NCBI GenBank assembly: GCA_036898135.1
Contig: CM072515.1
Span: forward strand, 22,816,200 to 22,880,199
Direction: 5' to 3'
Origin: Oncomelania hupensis
Lineage: Eukaryota; Mollusca; Gastropoda; Littorinimorpha; Pomatiopsidae
Length of the DNA: 64,000 nt
A program made the position numbers and the translations under genes. Below are positions 41,393-53,792 of this stretch, one piece after another. The number at the start of each line of letters is the position of its first letter. Positions within the stretch are counted from its first letter, which is position 1. The notes below the pieces were generated by a model, which was not told the DNA's origin, did not search any database, and was given only the letters and a program-made list of their open reading frames with translations.

Positions 41393-43947
41393 AGTGGACT
41401 TTTTTCACTTTAACAAAACAGTTAACTATGGAAAGAAAGGTGATATACAGAAGCTGTGGTGTGGATGAATGATAATAAAAGAGAAGCAAAAAGGAAATAG
41501 ATCTTTAAAGCACATTTTTTTTAAATAACGTATTAAATGATTGTGTTTCTTGATACAAATGAAAACAACAGATTAGATGTGTTACTTGACTTCACACTAT
41601 CACCAAAGTAGCATGATCTACATTTGCGCTGGCAAAAACATTACTTTACGTAAATAGCAGGCTGTTTTGAATATTCTGTACATTCAGATACACGGTGTAA
41701 GTGCCTGATTAAATATTTACCAGCTCTTGGTAAAGGGCCCCAAGATCACATATCCTTTTCAAAATCACAGTGAGTGTTGCATCAAGGATGACTTAGCACT
41801 GCAGCGAAAATATAATATGTATAGTAGGCACAGTTGTTTGTGTGCATAACAATGAAGAGACGCCTAAACTTCAAAGCTTAGCAGTCGGTTTGAGCGACGA
41901 TTACCCATTAGATCATTTTTCCCCAGTGTGACAACAGTGCAATTTCCCAAATAAACTCGTTGTCACAAAAATAAAGCAATAGCCTTGACCCTTTAAAAGT
42001 TGACTTGTGGGTATTATTTTTTTTATAGTTGTGCCCTACTGAAACCAGTGTGCTGGGAAAGTACACAACAAATATCACCCATGCAGCTACCTAGAAGGAT
42101 CTAGCTTTTAAATTGGTGGTTTTAAACTACGAAATAGAATGTCAACTTTACTATCTACTTTCTTTCCTACTTTTTACCCCTTGCCCACTCACGCAGGCGC
42201 TCACAAACATACTGCCATCACCACCACTAACAATACCAAGAACGTTACAAGTCAACCATCTCGCACACGCTTCCTCACGCCTTATTATTAATTTTATCTA
42301 TAGCTTTTCTCTTTTTCCTTCCTTCCTTCCTTCCTTTCTTCCTTCTTCTTTCTCTCTTCTTTTTTTTTCTCTTCTTCTTCTTCTTCTTCTTCTTCTTCTT
42401 CTTCTTCTTCTTCTTCTTCTTCTTCTTCTTCTTCTTCTTCTTGTCTCTCTTTCACTCTCTCTCACACACACAAACACCCCCCCCCCCACACACACACACA
42501 CTAATTATATGTGTTTACGTACGCACATCGCATTGTTGGAACCGGGATTTTGCGTAAATGCATGAACGGAAAGAATGGAGGGTGTGTTTGTATCATCATT
42601 GAATAGTTTCATATTCAGTAGGCCTACTTTGACATTTTGGACGACTTATACTTCAATACCTGCACTTTGTGTGTTTTCTAATGTACTCTAATATTTAAGT
42701 GTACTTGTAAAGAGAATGCGTTTGTTGTTTGTTTAGATAGGGAGAAAATGGGGATGCAATTAAACTTGATGTATTGCCAATAACTGTCGATAGCACTATA
42801 AACACCCTCCGCCCCCACCACCGCACACACACACACAAATAATAATAAAAAGTAAGCTTAAGTACCTTTTCCTTCCCGCAACTGCGTAAATATCTGTTGA
42901 CGCGCAACCGGATGAAATGAATACTAAATTTAATGAAACTGATGGTCTTGGAAATTAATAGCCATTCGTCTTTATTACATGTATTGTGGCGAGGTAATAT
43001 CAATGCGGGAAAACTTTGGCGTGGCACAGTCTTGTTAAGTTCACATAGAGGCATTACACGAGTTGTGTGCCTGTAGCTATCTAGAAAAACGGTAGATATG
43101 GCATAGGCTTACATAATATTATGAGACAATAAGAGACTACTGAAAGAGAAAAAAAGAACGTGCCGCGTTGCCGAAACGAAGGCGCCGAAATTGTTGCAGG
43201 ACTATTAATATAATAATTTTATTGAATCAAATAGTTGTCATAGCAACAAGCTGCAACCACAACATTGCTGAAGCATAAATAATAAATAATGAAATAGTGA
43301 AAAGCTACTGATATCTTTAACTGATTATAACTGAATGACCACGAGCAGACAGACTTCTGATTAAAACCTACTAGGGTATAGGTAGTCGATGACTATATTT
43401 TTTGTTTTTGCCTTCTTTCATTTGCTATTTTCCTATATTTGCTATTGTCGTTGTGATAGCGGACAAAACACAGGTACCGTGGATTCTCCAAAGATGACAG
43501 CAATCAGATTCCGTCTTTGTACTTTTCAAATTTTAAATAAAAGCGTCTTTATCTCTGTAGACTCTCTGAAATGAGCAGCCATTAAATATCCAGGGATTTA
43601 ACTGATTATACTATCACGGAATCACTGGTCTGTTTATTTGGTTAACGGTCATAATAGATCTGTGCGAAGCAGACCTCCGACCATTTGCCAGCAGGGTTCA
43701 GCAAATGTGAGAGGACCTTTAGTCACATAGATGTCAGAGTTGACCTACACCCTAACCCTTCACTCGTGTCTCAACATCATTCAGATCAGTGTCAAGATGT
43801 AGAGTTGGAACTGGCAGCCTTGAGGTGTCGCGCGACAGTTGTGTTCGTTGTCTTCTAATTACACTTCATCCACTCACCTCTTCCTCTCCTTACCTGCCTC
43901 CCCACCTCCACTCCCACGCCCCGCCTCTCTCTTTCTCTCTCTCTGTC

Positions 43948-44039
<92 letters not shown>

Positions 44040-44116
44040 ACTTTTCGATGACGTCGACAACATGTAGATTTTCTCCTCCAGTTCCCTGTCACTAAAATAT
44101 AACACTAACACTTTTT
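41393..44116. other. Intergenic stretch with microsatellites only
   Basis: It holds (TTC)n at 42373-42442, a C-run near 42477 and (CT)n at 43927-44038. Long open frames here are products of the repeats. Confidence 0.55.
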
Positions 44117-44826
44117 CCCACTGTGACGTTGGGTCTATTGTTGCTGGGCTCTGCACAATGGAATGCTATTACCCACTCGTCTTTCGTCTGTGGGGATCGC
44201 TAGTAAATCTCCCGGTGACTAATCTTAATACATTTATAAGTTTAGCTCGGTCTGTGTTAGGCTGGGGTTACAGAGATAGAAAGAAAATGGTAAAAGATTC
44301 ACTGTCACACTAGCTCTCACACGGCTATGAAACATAGGTAGTCCAGCCACTTGTTAACAGTAAATATCACACATTTATTTCCTCTACTCTATACAAAATC
44401 TTCTAATCACTCTACTAACTTAAAAGTCCAAATATCACTTCTAATAGTTCGCTCCTTGGTAGTACTCTCCGCAGCTATTGTCTCATCATTGGGCTAATGG
44501 TGCGTTCTGCCCAGCGGGTCAGTGTTCTGGAAGGGGGGACTATTGATGTCCTTCTCTAACAGTTTTGATGCGCTGTTTCAAATAACTTAGCTCTCTTGTT
44601 GATGAGCGGTGTTGTGGTGGAGTCTTCTCTTGGTCATAGACCATAATATACCGGACTGCTCTCTCTCCTGATTCCGGTCTCTGCACTCGTCGCGCAACTA
44701 TTCTTGCGCATCAGTCAAACCATTATTCCGGTTCAGTACATCGGAGAGCTTTTCACGTGGATTGTTTTTAGTTATCTATGATTTTGGTTAGTGGTGCAGT
44801 TTGTAAAGTGTCTTTTGTCTTGCATT

Positions 44827-45031
44827 ATGCCTGGTGCAAGTTGTACGATTGTGGGTTGTGGTGCATGCAACGGAAAGCACAAGGGGCTGTCGTTTTTCTC
44901 CATTCGCCAACCAAAGGACTTGAAGTGGGAGAGAGAGCTTGTTCACGCCGTGAATCGTGCAGACAGCAATTTTAACAAAGACACTGCAAAGATTTGTTCT
45001 AGACACTTTCGACAGGAATGCCTGAAGCTGG
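44827..45031 (+). CDS. THAP gene exon 1 (zinc finger)
   Basis: MPGASCTIVGCGACNGKHKG opens the finger and SRHFRQECLKLG closes it. The donor is CTGG followed by GTAAGT, phase 1. Confidence 0.85.
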
Positions 45032-46982
45032 GTAAGTGTTATTTACCTAGAATATAAGCTCGTTGTAATCATATTAAGTTCTATTCACTATACAAAACTT
45101 TTATCTTGCGATAATTATATTCGGGATTTTTGCATGATTTTGCATGATATTAATATCGTAAGCAAAAGTAGCAGTAGCACACGTGTGTACTTTCAGGAAG
45201 TATTCAATTCTGAGCCTTATTCGGTTTGCTACTTCATGCAGAGGAACGATAGAACAGAATAGAAATCACAGGAGTATCATTAACTGTCAATTTTGTTTAT
45301 GGTAGATCATTAGATAATTTGTGTCTTTGCAAATTTCTTATTTTTCTGGTATTATGTTACTGAAGGTCCTGGTGGGAAAAAACGGTATCTTCTACCCGGG
45401 AGCCTTCCAACAGAGTGTATGCCTGTCAAGTCCATTGTCACAAGGCAGCCTCCTCCAAGAAAAGAACCTGTAAGTGTCTATTTATCTTTTTAATCCTGTT
45501 GAGTGGCTTTTGATATAATAACAATAACATCCCATGGAGCAGTAGATCCATGTCCGATGAACAGTTGTGCACTTGCCCATGCAGTTATGTCGATTTTGTA
45601 CTTTAGTCTTTAGGCTTGGGCATTCATTTCTCCATTGTGGCATAAATCTGGTTTTGCCTTTGGCATTGATTTCTCCAGGGTTTATTATCAAATTGCAATA
45701 AAATTAATTTATGACTATTATCACTATATTAAGAGGATAGTCCTGACCCTGTAACTTTCCCAGGGCATGTGCAGTGCACATAACTATTTAAAGGGGTCAC
45801 ACAATTACATTGAAATGTCACAAGTTTTATATATTTCCATTGGATTGAGGTCAAATTTAAAATTTGGTGTATAGTGACCTTATGAGGTGGTATTAATACT
45901 ATTATCAGTGCAATAATTCAGACTAGGGGCTAAACGGTTAAACAAAAGTGTGCCCATATCTTCAGTGCTTTCAGACCGATTTCATGGACATTTCACTTGA
46001 AGTGGCCACGACTTAACGTTTGTCACCCAGGTCATGCACTCATGGCCACAGGGTCAAGATGACTGAATTCTTTTGTACTGTCACATGAAGGCACATTTCT
46101 TTTATTGGTAGTACACTTTTCACAGACAGCAATTATGTCTCTTGTGCATAAAAGGATGCTATGGGGTGGGGATGTACTTTTTGTTTATTGGCAAAACCTG
46201 TTATAATAATAATAGTGATATAATAAAATATTGTTATCTATTTGGTACAATTATGCATCATAATACAACTTCACACTTTTTAAAGGGATTACTCTGATAC
46301 CTGAATTTTTGTGTGTGTATTTCAGGCAGCACGTGAACCACCTCTGGTGCCTGTCAAGGTTGTCTACAATAACTTCAGTGATGTTAGAAAAGCTGCATCA
46401 AAATTGCAAGCTCCATGGTGTGTAGTTCTGCACTCCGATGCCCAGGTTGTAGCTGTTTCACTAACGCAAACTGGTATTGGACATCTGCAAGTTAGCATCA
46501 CCCCAGATCTATTCGCAGTGGTTTCTGTTTTTGGACTGCAAGCACCCCACCTGACGGCCAATATTGAATCAACTCACCTCTCTAAACATCTGACAGCATT
46601 GATTGGTCTGCATATATGTCCAGGCGTGGTGGACCATGCCCTGCAGAAATTTGCCGAGCTCCCAACTGGACAGGATTTATATTACAGACATGTACTCTAT
46701 GTCTCAGAGACTTCTTCTATAACACATTCCTCTACTGCTCGATCAAGTACCTGTCAGTTGCTGGTGAATGAATCCTCCAGGATCTGTAATGACTGCCTTG
46801 AAGTAAAGAACTTACTACTGCGAAAACAGGCAAGAGCACATGCAAACGAAAAGACACCAATTCTAAAAAAACAATCCATTGGTGTCAGTGTCGCACAAAA
46901 AGCTGAAGCAAGCATTCAAGACCATTCGCAAGCAAGCTGCTACGCTGAAACTACAACTGGAAATCTTCAAAAAATCTCTTAA
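44827..46982 (+). CDS. THAP-domain protein of the transposon (321 codons as sequenced, probably frameshifted)
   Basis: The exons are 44827-45031, 45366-45469 and 46326-46982 with consistent phases. The N-terminus is a THAP zinc finger (C2CH DNA-binding fold). It shows C6-x4-C11, W34 and C57-x2-H60 (KICSRHF), then KKRYLLPGSLPTECMPV in place of the usual AVPTxF end. Downstream are a region with ICNDCLEVKNLLLRKQAR and a terminal stretch. After the A7 run near 46868, the sequenced frame gives a non-descript tail ending at 46982. The +1 frame instead encodes a leucine-zipper-like segment (LKLQLEIFKKSL) up to a stop near 47055. THAP plus zipper is the P-element transposase N-terminal layout. The role is therefore probably binding of the transposon ends. 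Confidence 0.8.
45366..45469 (+). CDS. THAP gene exon 2
   Basis: The acceptor is CTGAAG, phase 1, and the donor is CCT followed by GTAAGT, phase 0. The peptide GPGGKKRYLLPGSLPTECMP completes the THAP domain. Confidence 0.8.
46326..46982 (+). CDS. THAP gene exon 3
   Basis: The acceptor is TATTTCAG, phase 0. The peptide begins AAREPPLVPVKVVYNNFSDV. The reading frame probably shifts at the homopolymer near 46868. Confidence 0.72.
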   Translation, partial: AAREPPLVPVKVVYNNFSDVRKAASKLQAPWCVVLHSDAQVVAVSLTQTGIGHLQVSITPDLFAVVSVFGLQAPHLTANIESTHLSKHLTALIGLHICPGVVDHALQKFAELPTGQDLYYRHVLYVSETSSITHSSTARSSTCQLLVNESSRICNDCLEVKNLLLRKQARAHANEKTPILKKQSIGVSVAQKAEASIQDHSQASCYAETTTGNLQKIS

Positions 46983-47034
46983 GACTGACTCCGTTATAGT
47001 GAGCGACACCTTTCATGAGTCTTTGATCAGTGCC

Positions 47035-50000
47035 ACTAGTTGTAATTTGTTGTGACAGGAGATACTGTATCAGTAGAATGAAAATTCGGGCGGATGTTAT
47101 TGTGATTGATAATTTGGTATTGTATTGTTGTTTTTATTGCTAAGTGCTCCTTAGTCCTTTCTGGTCGAGATTGCATTTTTTGCTCATTTGCTTTTGATGG
47201 TTACTGATCCTTCTCTTTTTGCTATGACGGATGAGAGAATAACTCAAATTATTGTTACTGCCAAAACAAAACAGACAGTTGGATTTTCAAGAGCAACCTG
47301 ACTGTTTTCCGCCGACCCTAAAACCTCTTTTGATTTCTTATCAAAACAATTACACATTCTGTGCCATTCCAAAACATAGGGAAGTAAGGAAATGGTTTTA
47401 AAATAATAATAATAATAATAATATGCCGACCACTTCTTTTTTTTCTTTCTTTTTTTTTTGGGGGGTGGGGGGGTGGGGGAGGGGGGTTATGTCACCTTTC
47501 ATCAAAGCCATTTTGTTTTTATTTGGTGAAAGCATCCGTATAATTTGTCTCTGCACTCAATAGTCCTACCACCTATTATTCAGAACACAAGCACTTTTCA
47601 GTGACAAGCAGAGTTAATATTACATTGTTAGCGATAGTACTGATAATATGGTTTTCATGTAAAATATATAATTTTTCTTTTGTGGTAAAAAGTTCTTGTT
47701 CTCTTAATTAATTAATGTAACAAAAGTGCATTGCCATTTGCAGGTAACTTGTTCTGTTTTTAATACAAAAGAAGGGTTAATGTTTAAAATCAGTTGAAGT
47801 CCAATCAAGAAGATCAACGTTGACTCTGAATTATTTGCCAGGCTGTTTTGACTGCGTGCAGATGAGCTCTTTATAAATTTTGGAATTTGTTTTGTAACGT
47901 ATCCGTTGATGTAAGAAATTATATACCCTTTTAGTGCGGGTGTATTTAAATTATTGTCATTGGAATGCTGCATTGACCATTACTTATGAGTGGTTGTATA
48001 CATTATTGTAACTGGGACTGGGAGCCGCTTAGACCATCACTGTCGCTTGGTACAGTAGTTCACTAGTTGTAATTTGTTGTGACAGGAGATACTGTATCAG
48101 TAGAATGAAAATTCGGGCGGATGTTATTGCGATTGATAATTTGGTATTGTATTGTTGTTTTTATTGCTGAGTGCTCCTTAGTCCTTTCTGGTCGAGATTG
48201 CATTTTTTGCTCATTTGCTTTTTGATAGTTACTGATCCTTCTCTTTTTGCTATGACGGATGAGAGAATAACTCAAATTATTGTTACTGCCAAAACAAAAC
48301 AGACAGTTGGATTTTCAAGAGCAACCTGACTGTTTTCCGCCGACCCTAAAACCTCTTTTGATTTCTTATCAAAACAATTATGTACACATTCTGTGCCATT
48401 CCAAAACATAGGGAAGTAAGGAAATGGTTTTATAATAATAATAATAATAATAATAAGCCGACCACTTCTTTTTTTCTTTTTCTTTTTTTTTTTGTGGAAG
48501 GGGGGGGGGGGGTGTTATGTCACCTTTCATCAAAGCCATTTTGTTTTTATTTGGTCTAACAGTGAAAGCATCCGTATAATTTGTCTCTGCACTCAATAGT
48601 CCTACCACCTATTATTCAGAACACAAGCACTTTTCAGTGACAAGCAGAGTTAATATTAAATTGTTAGCGATAGTACTGATATAGTTTTCATGTAAAATAT
48701 ATAATTTTTCTTTTGTGGTAAAAAGTTCTTGTTCTCTTAATTAATTAATGTAACAAAAGTGCATTGCCATTTGCAGGTAACTTGTTCTGTTTTTAATACA
48801 AAAGAAGGGTTAATGTTTAAAATCAGTTGAAGTCCAATCAAGAAGATCAACGTTGACTCTGAATTATTTGCCAGGCTGTTTTGACTGCATGCAGATGAGC
48901 TCTTTATAATTTTTGGAATTTGTTTTGTAACGTATCCGTTGATGTAAGAAATTATATACCCTTTTAGTGCGGGTGTATTTAAATTATTGTCATTGGAATG
49001 CTGCATTGACCATTACTGTCACTTTTAGTTGTAATTTGTTGTGACAGGAGATACTGTATCTGTAGAATGAGAATTCGGGCGGATGTTAATGTGATTGACA
49101 ATTTGGTATTGTAGTGTTGTCGTTGTTGTAATTTTTGAGTGCTCCTTGGTCCTTTCTGGTTGAAACTGGGTGTTGATTCCATGCTAGTGAATTGAAAGTT
49201 TTAAATGTCACATTATACTGTACATCGGTGAAAGGATGATAATTTGAAATTGACTAGTGATTCTTATAGGTAGATTTTTAATACCTTTCAATTTCCATAT
49301 TTGGTGTGTACTATTCATCAGGAGATACATACTAGCATTGTTGAATTTAAGTGCTAAATGTATTGTAACAAAATGTAATGTGCTCTGCTGTCTGAATGAC
49401 ATACAGTCTTGTATTATTGAAGCTAAATGTAACGTAACAAAATGTGTGTCAGGCTGTGGGCATTTGCCTTTATTTGGTGTGTGCTATGTAATGTGTAGTG
49501 TGCGCATCTGTGTGAATAACAGACTTGTATTATTGATATTTAAGTGCTGAATGTAACGTAACAAAATGTGTTTGATGGAATTCACATATAATATGGGTGT
49601 GCACAATGCATAGTGTGCGCATCTGTCTGAATAGGACAAAGATTTGCATTATTGAATTTTTAGTGTAATTTTATATGCAATGCATAAAGCATGAAGTTTT
49701 CTGAGATACAGATTTGTATTATTGTATTTAAAGTGTTACATGTACTGTGTAACAAAATATGTATGAGACGGAGAGATATAGGGAGCAGATATTCTGTATG
49801 ATTTTAGCTCATTTGCTTTTGATAGTCACTGATCATTATCTGTTTTTGCTAAGACAACTCGAGATTATTGTTACGGCCAAAACAAAACAAAATAAGTTGG
49901 ATTTGAGCAACCATGACTTTTTTCGGCCGACCTTTTTTTGATTTCTTATCAAACATCAAAAGAATTACTAATTTTTTGCCATTCCAAAACAAAGGGAAGT

Positions 50001-50260
50001 AATGAAGTAAGAATTATAAATAAAATAATAAACTGATACAATATTTTGTTTTTATTGGGCGTAACGGTGAAAGCATCTGTGTAATTTGTTGCAAAGTAAC
50101 CAGACCGCTAATTATTTAGACCACAAGCACTTTTCAGTGAAAAGCAGAGGTATATTATTTGCTTTTATGTTCATATAAAGTATTTAATTTTTTTTGGTGG
50201 CTAAAAGTTTCGTTTCTCTTAATTAAAAGTGACAAAAGCGAACTGTTCTGGCTCTAATAC
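47035..50260. repeat. About 1-kb tandem duplication and a diverged third copy in the transposon spacer
   Basis: Copy 1 (47035-48060) and copy 2 (48061-49025) both start CACTAGTTGTAATTTGTTGT and are nearly identical. A third start lies at 49028 (AGTTGTAATTTGTTGTGACA). Strongly diverged central parts follow at about 49790-50260. Between them, at 49340-49760, short iterations of AATGTAACGTAACAAAATGT occur. The unit begins at the zipper-frame stop codon of the THAP gene. Confidence 0.9.
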
Positions 50261-50727
50261 TACACGTTCATATTTAGATTCTTTGTGCGTTAACAATAGT
50301 TTATGTTGTAGCTATGTTTTAAACTTGTATGTTACAGTTAGAATGGTGTTGGAAGAATACATTATATAATATATTTAATTCTGTCTTTCATTTTGGTGTG
50401 TTGTTCCTCTAATGTTCTCTGCTTAACATGCACTAATACACCACAAAAAAAGAGCACCCAAGACAAGAGTAAGACATATTCAAACGAGTCATGTTTTCTA
50501 ACACTGGTGGGACATGTACTAGAAACATTTATTGTAGGAATATCAATACATTGTAGAACTTGACGCATCACGTACACGCCTATAATAATAATAAATTCAT
50601 GGAAAGCTTCAAACACACTAAAACTTAGGTATGCTCAATGCAGCGCACAAAAGCAAGGCAATAATGCACTCACATGATCGATAATAAATTATGTTGCGAA
50701 GATGATTGGTTGAATAAAATCGTTAAT

Positions 50728-50874
50728 ACACCTAAAAGCTGTGTGGGGGGGGGGGGGGGAAGTGGGGATAATGGTTCTTGATGGATTTAGTTTCCCCCAA
50801 ATCCATCAAGAACCATTATCCCCACTCCCCCCCCCTTCCCTCCCCCCCAACAGCTTTTAGGTGTTAAGCTGTTT
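50728..50874. repeat. Long hairpin (arms about 65 bp, loop about 10 nt)
   Basis: CACCTAAAAGCTG...GGGGATAATGGTTCTTGATGG is followed by its inverted copy, with loop AGTTTCCCCC. It abuts the stop codon region of the minus-strand P-like gene, and so may act at its 3' end or be a recent inverted duplication. Confidence 0.88.
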
Positions 50875-50875
50875 A

Positions 50876-53264
50876 CGGATACCCTTTGCTTTTTTTGTTG
50901 ACTTAGTTCTACGCCTAAACGAGTTCATGATTGTCTTGCATTTGTGAGACATCCTCACCTTGAAATAGAGGTGAACAACATCTTCCAAGATCTTTCTTTC
51001 GTACTGTTTGACACATCAGTCTTGCATAAAATATCATACAAGCAAGTAGACAAAGACTCTGACTGACTGCATCTATCAAGATATGTTTTAAATGAAGCAT
51101 TCACACTTGATGCATCTCCAAACAACTCCCTGAAACACATTTCAAGACCCAGAAAAATCTTAACGTAATTGGTTTCAGTTTGATCAAACCACCTCTGTCG
51201 AGAATGCTTGTCAGTGTCTTTCTGGTACCTGCAGTAGCAACAGTTCCAGTTTTAGTAGTACTGTCACCATCACTGCATGTTAGTTTTTCCAGGCACTTAA
51301 TGATCCTTGCCCCAACATCTTTATCTTGGAGTCTTCTTGCCTTTTTTCTGAGTTTTTGGATTACAAAACCACCAATATACTCGACAATGTCATGCTCAGT
51401 GTCAAGAAGGGGCATGCTTATTTCAGAACACAACTGTTCAGGTTCATACTGCAGTTGAATTAAGAGCTCAAATGTTTTCAGACACAACCATGGGGCTAGA
51501 ATTTCTGATGACTTTTCTGCACCAGTGGACATGTTTTCTGTGCACAATTGATGAAACTTGGTGTAGGCACGTTCCTTTGCTGTATTTTAACATTTGTGTC
51601 GTGGTACCAAGCAGTCGTTCAGGAACTGGAGAACAGGCAGCATCACACTGCCTAAAAAAAAAACATTTTATTAGAGAACAGGTTGCAGCAACAGTAAAAC
51701 CAATTTCTTGTTCCTTTTATAATGTAAGCTCTTGCTCAAATAGAAAGATATTAAAATAATGCCTGTTTCTATCAGAATCAAAATGCTTTTTTGATACCAC
51801 ACAGGAATCAATTGATTATTAATTAAAATAGACAGCAATAGCACTGTCATAAACACTTGGCTAAAATTTAAAAAGACATCCTGATCACACATAATTCATA
51901 CACCTACACCACATTTACAATAACATTTTAATAAATATATAATGCACAATACTATGTATCCACACTAATATAATTATCAAGTATAGTACTAAAACTCATT
52001 CAGACAAATTACAGCAATCACATTCACTTCGATTTTCATTTAATTTAATAAAATAAAAAATGCAACGCTCAAAAAGGGAGTAAAAGAGTCATCACAGAAC
52101 ACATCTCACTACAGAACAACGAAAAATGGTAACAAAAATAAAAACAATGCTTGCACTACACTTGTGCATGTGAGTGTGAGTACTGCAAGCATTGATTTTA
52201 TTTAATGCTTTGTGAACCAGTACATCCACACCAATAGTAGATATTTAGATGTACATTTTGTATCATCCCACTGATTTTTGAACATTGTAGAAAGGAGTAA
52301 GGCAGGGATAATGGGGGAACATATGATGGTACGTACTAAGTTCTTGCAGATTTCACGAACGCTCTCTGGCATACAGTCATCTCTTTGCAGCTCTCCGCAA
52401 GCCTGTTTAACAATATTCACCGTCAGCTAGGAAAATAAAAGGTTAACAGCGCCATTAATACATTAGGCCATTAAAGAGAATGCAACATACCCATTGATTA
52501 AAAAACAGGCACAGACTTTTACTTTAGCAAGTTAAACTAAGAACAAGTAAAATGTTGACCTTCATGCTCTGTACCAATTTATTTAGTTCCTTTTTTGTTA
52601 TATACTTAGTTTATTTTTTTGTGGATGGGGAAGGGAGGAGGAACGTGTTATTTCAACCAAAAGTTTGTCACTTTTCCTCAACCCTTACTGTTGTACACTG
52701 AGAGATTAAAAAACAGTTCTTTGTAGGCCTAATTGTACAAATATTATTGATTAATACTTTTTGCACTAAAATGTACCTTGACAACGTTGGAAGTGGCGGG
52801 TAACGCCGAACTGGCAGCATGCAGACACTCTCCAACATCTTCTTCAGTTCTTGGTCCGGATGAGGCTGATCAAATTCCTGGTTTACATAATTTCATAAAC
52901 AAGCTTGTTAATACAGCTCGGCAGAATTATAGTAGAAATAACAATTACAGATCTGTCTAGATAGAAGCTACAGATTAATTTATGACAGATTTACAATACA
53001 TTTAATTATATTTCAACAGTTTCCATCTCGTGTAAACGTGAAACTAATTACTAGAACACTTCATTTGATCTACTCCAGCAGCCTATCACGTGTGACACAA
53101 ATAAACGATAGAATGCACAAAAGAAGACTTAATCGAAATAAAAACTGTCCAAAAACAAAAATAAAGGCTATCATGTATGCCCCTATTTATTGAATAAGTG
53201 TTCAAGGTAGAAAATCTTGGGAATGTTTGCTCCTCTTTACCTGCAAAACCTTGTCGATCTCCAT
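50876..53264 (-). pseudogene. P-element/THAP9-like gene of the transposon, decayed
   Basis: The candidate exons are 53241-53264 (MEIDKVLQ), 52777-52877 (EFDQPHPDQELKKMLESV), 52337-52426 (LTVNIVKQACGELQRDDCMP) and 50876-51651. The last exon contains EPEQLCSEISMPLLDTEHDI, VEYIGGFVIQKLRKKARR and LDRGGLIKLKP. After a frame change it reads NYVKIFLGLEMCFRELFG, and after another DVVHLYFKVRMSHKCKTIMN then KKAKGIRKQLNT. The YIxGFVxxKL, RGGL and final L-F--VR-HHK--LRK-L layout recalls P-element/THAP9 transposase C-termini. Lesions are a TAA near 51592, frameshifts near 51180 and 50995, and phase conflicts between exons 2, 3 and 4. The catalytic residues are not identifiable. Function is presumably lost in this copy. 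Confidence 0.6.
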
Positions 53265-53792
53265 TGTTGTTGTGCGTGGAAAGAAAAGCGGATGCGTAGG
53301 TTGACTAAATCAATTGACGCATGCGCGACGGGAGTTCGGCCTACGGTTCGTCTGTTTCTCGGCAAAGAGATGGCTGTCCAGTATATATTGGTCTATGTCT
53401 TGGTTGACAGACTGGTGGGCTCTCGTAGCTCAGTGCGTGAGGCTCCAATGCAGGCCGAATGTCAGTGAGGACTTTTAATGGTCTTGCTTCTGCTTCGGGC
53501 CAACGATGCCTGCTCGTCTTTTTGACAATGTCAGGCTGTGGCTAACTAGGTTGAATAGAATTTCACTAGTTCCTGCTTTTAGTCTTCCAGTAGAGAGATC
53601 TGTCAGAGATTAGCTCCTTCCTCGATGCAGTTCGAACAACGTATGACTATCTCTCCCTGTGGTCAGCCGGAAGCCCTGGAAATCTAATCCACAAGAGGCT
53701 TACTCTGGTGTGGGTGGGTGGTACCAGCTATATGTAATCTTGTATGAGGTCACTGCCTAACTGAGCCAGCGTCAGCGTACATATGTGTAGTC

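Larger units (their letters stand above)
44635..53397. mobile_element. 8.76-kb two-gene THAP/P-like DNA transposon
   Basis: The inverted termini start CATAGACCA at both ends: 21 of the first 25 bases match between 44635-44659 and the complement of 53373-53397. The perfect 7-bp target duplication is tcttggt (44628-44634 and 53398-53404). Subterminal stretches with GTCGCGCA and a (G/T)CAA motif also match between the ends. Two genes point inward: THAP (ATG at 44827, 192 bases inside the left end) and a P-transposase-like gene (ATG at 53264, 133 bases inside the right end). The middle is a tandemly duplicated spacer. The superfamily is inferred from the THAP domain, the P/THAP9-like C-terminus and the duplication length. 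Confidence 0.85.

Noticed and set aside
42113..42565. 150-codon plus-strand frame with poly-Leu
   Set aside because: It is driven by the (TTC)n tract and has no conserved domain or splice context.
44122..44634. LTR fragment as promoter of the THAP gene
   Set aside because: It is the reverse-oriented 3' part of an LTR without the TATA-like region. The gene belongs to the transposon inserted next to it.
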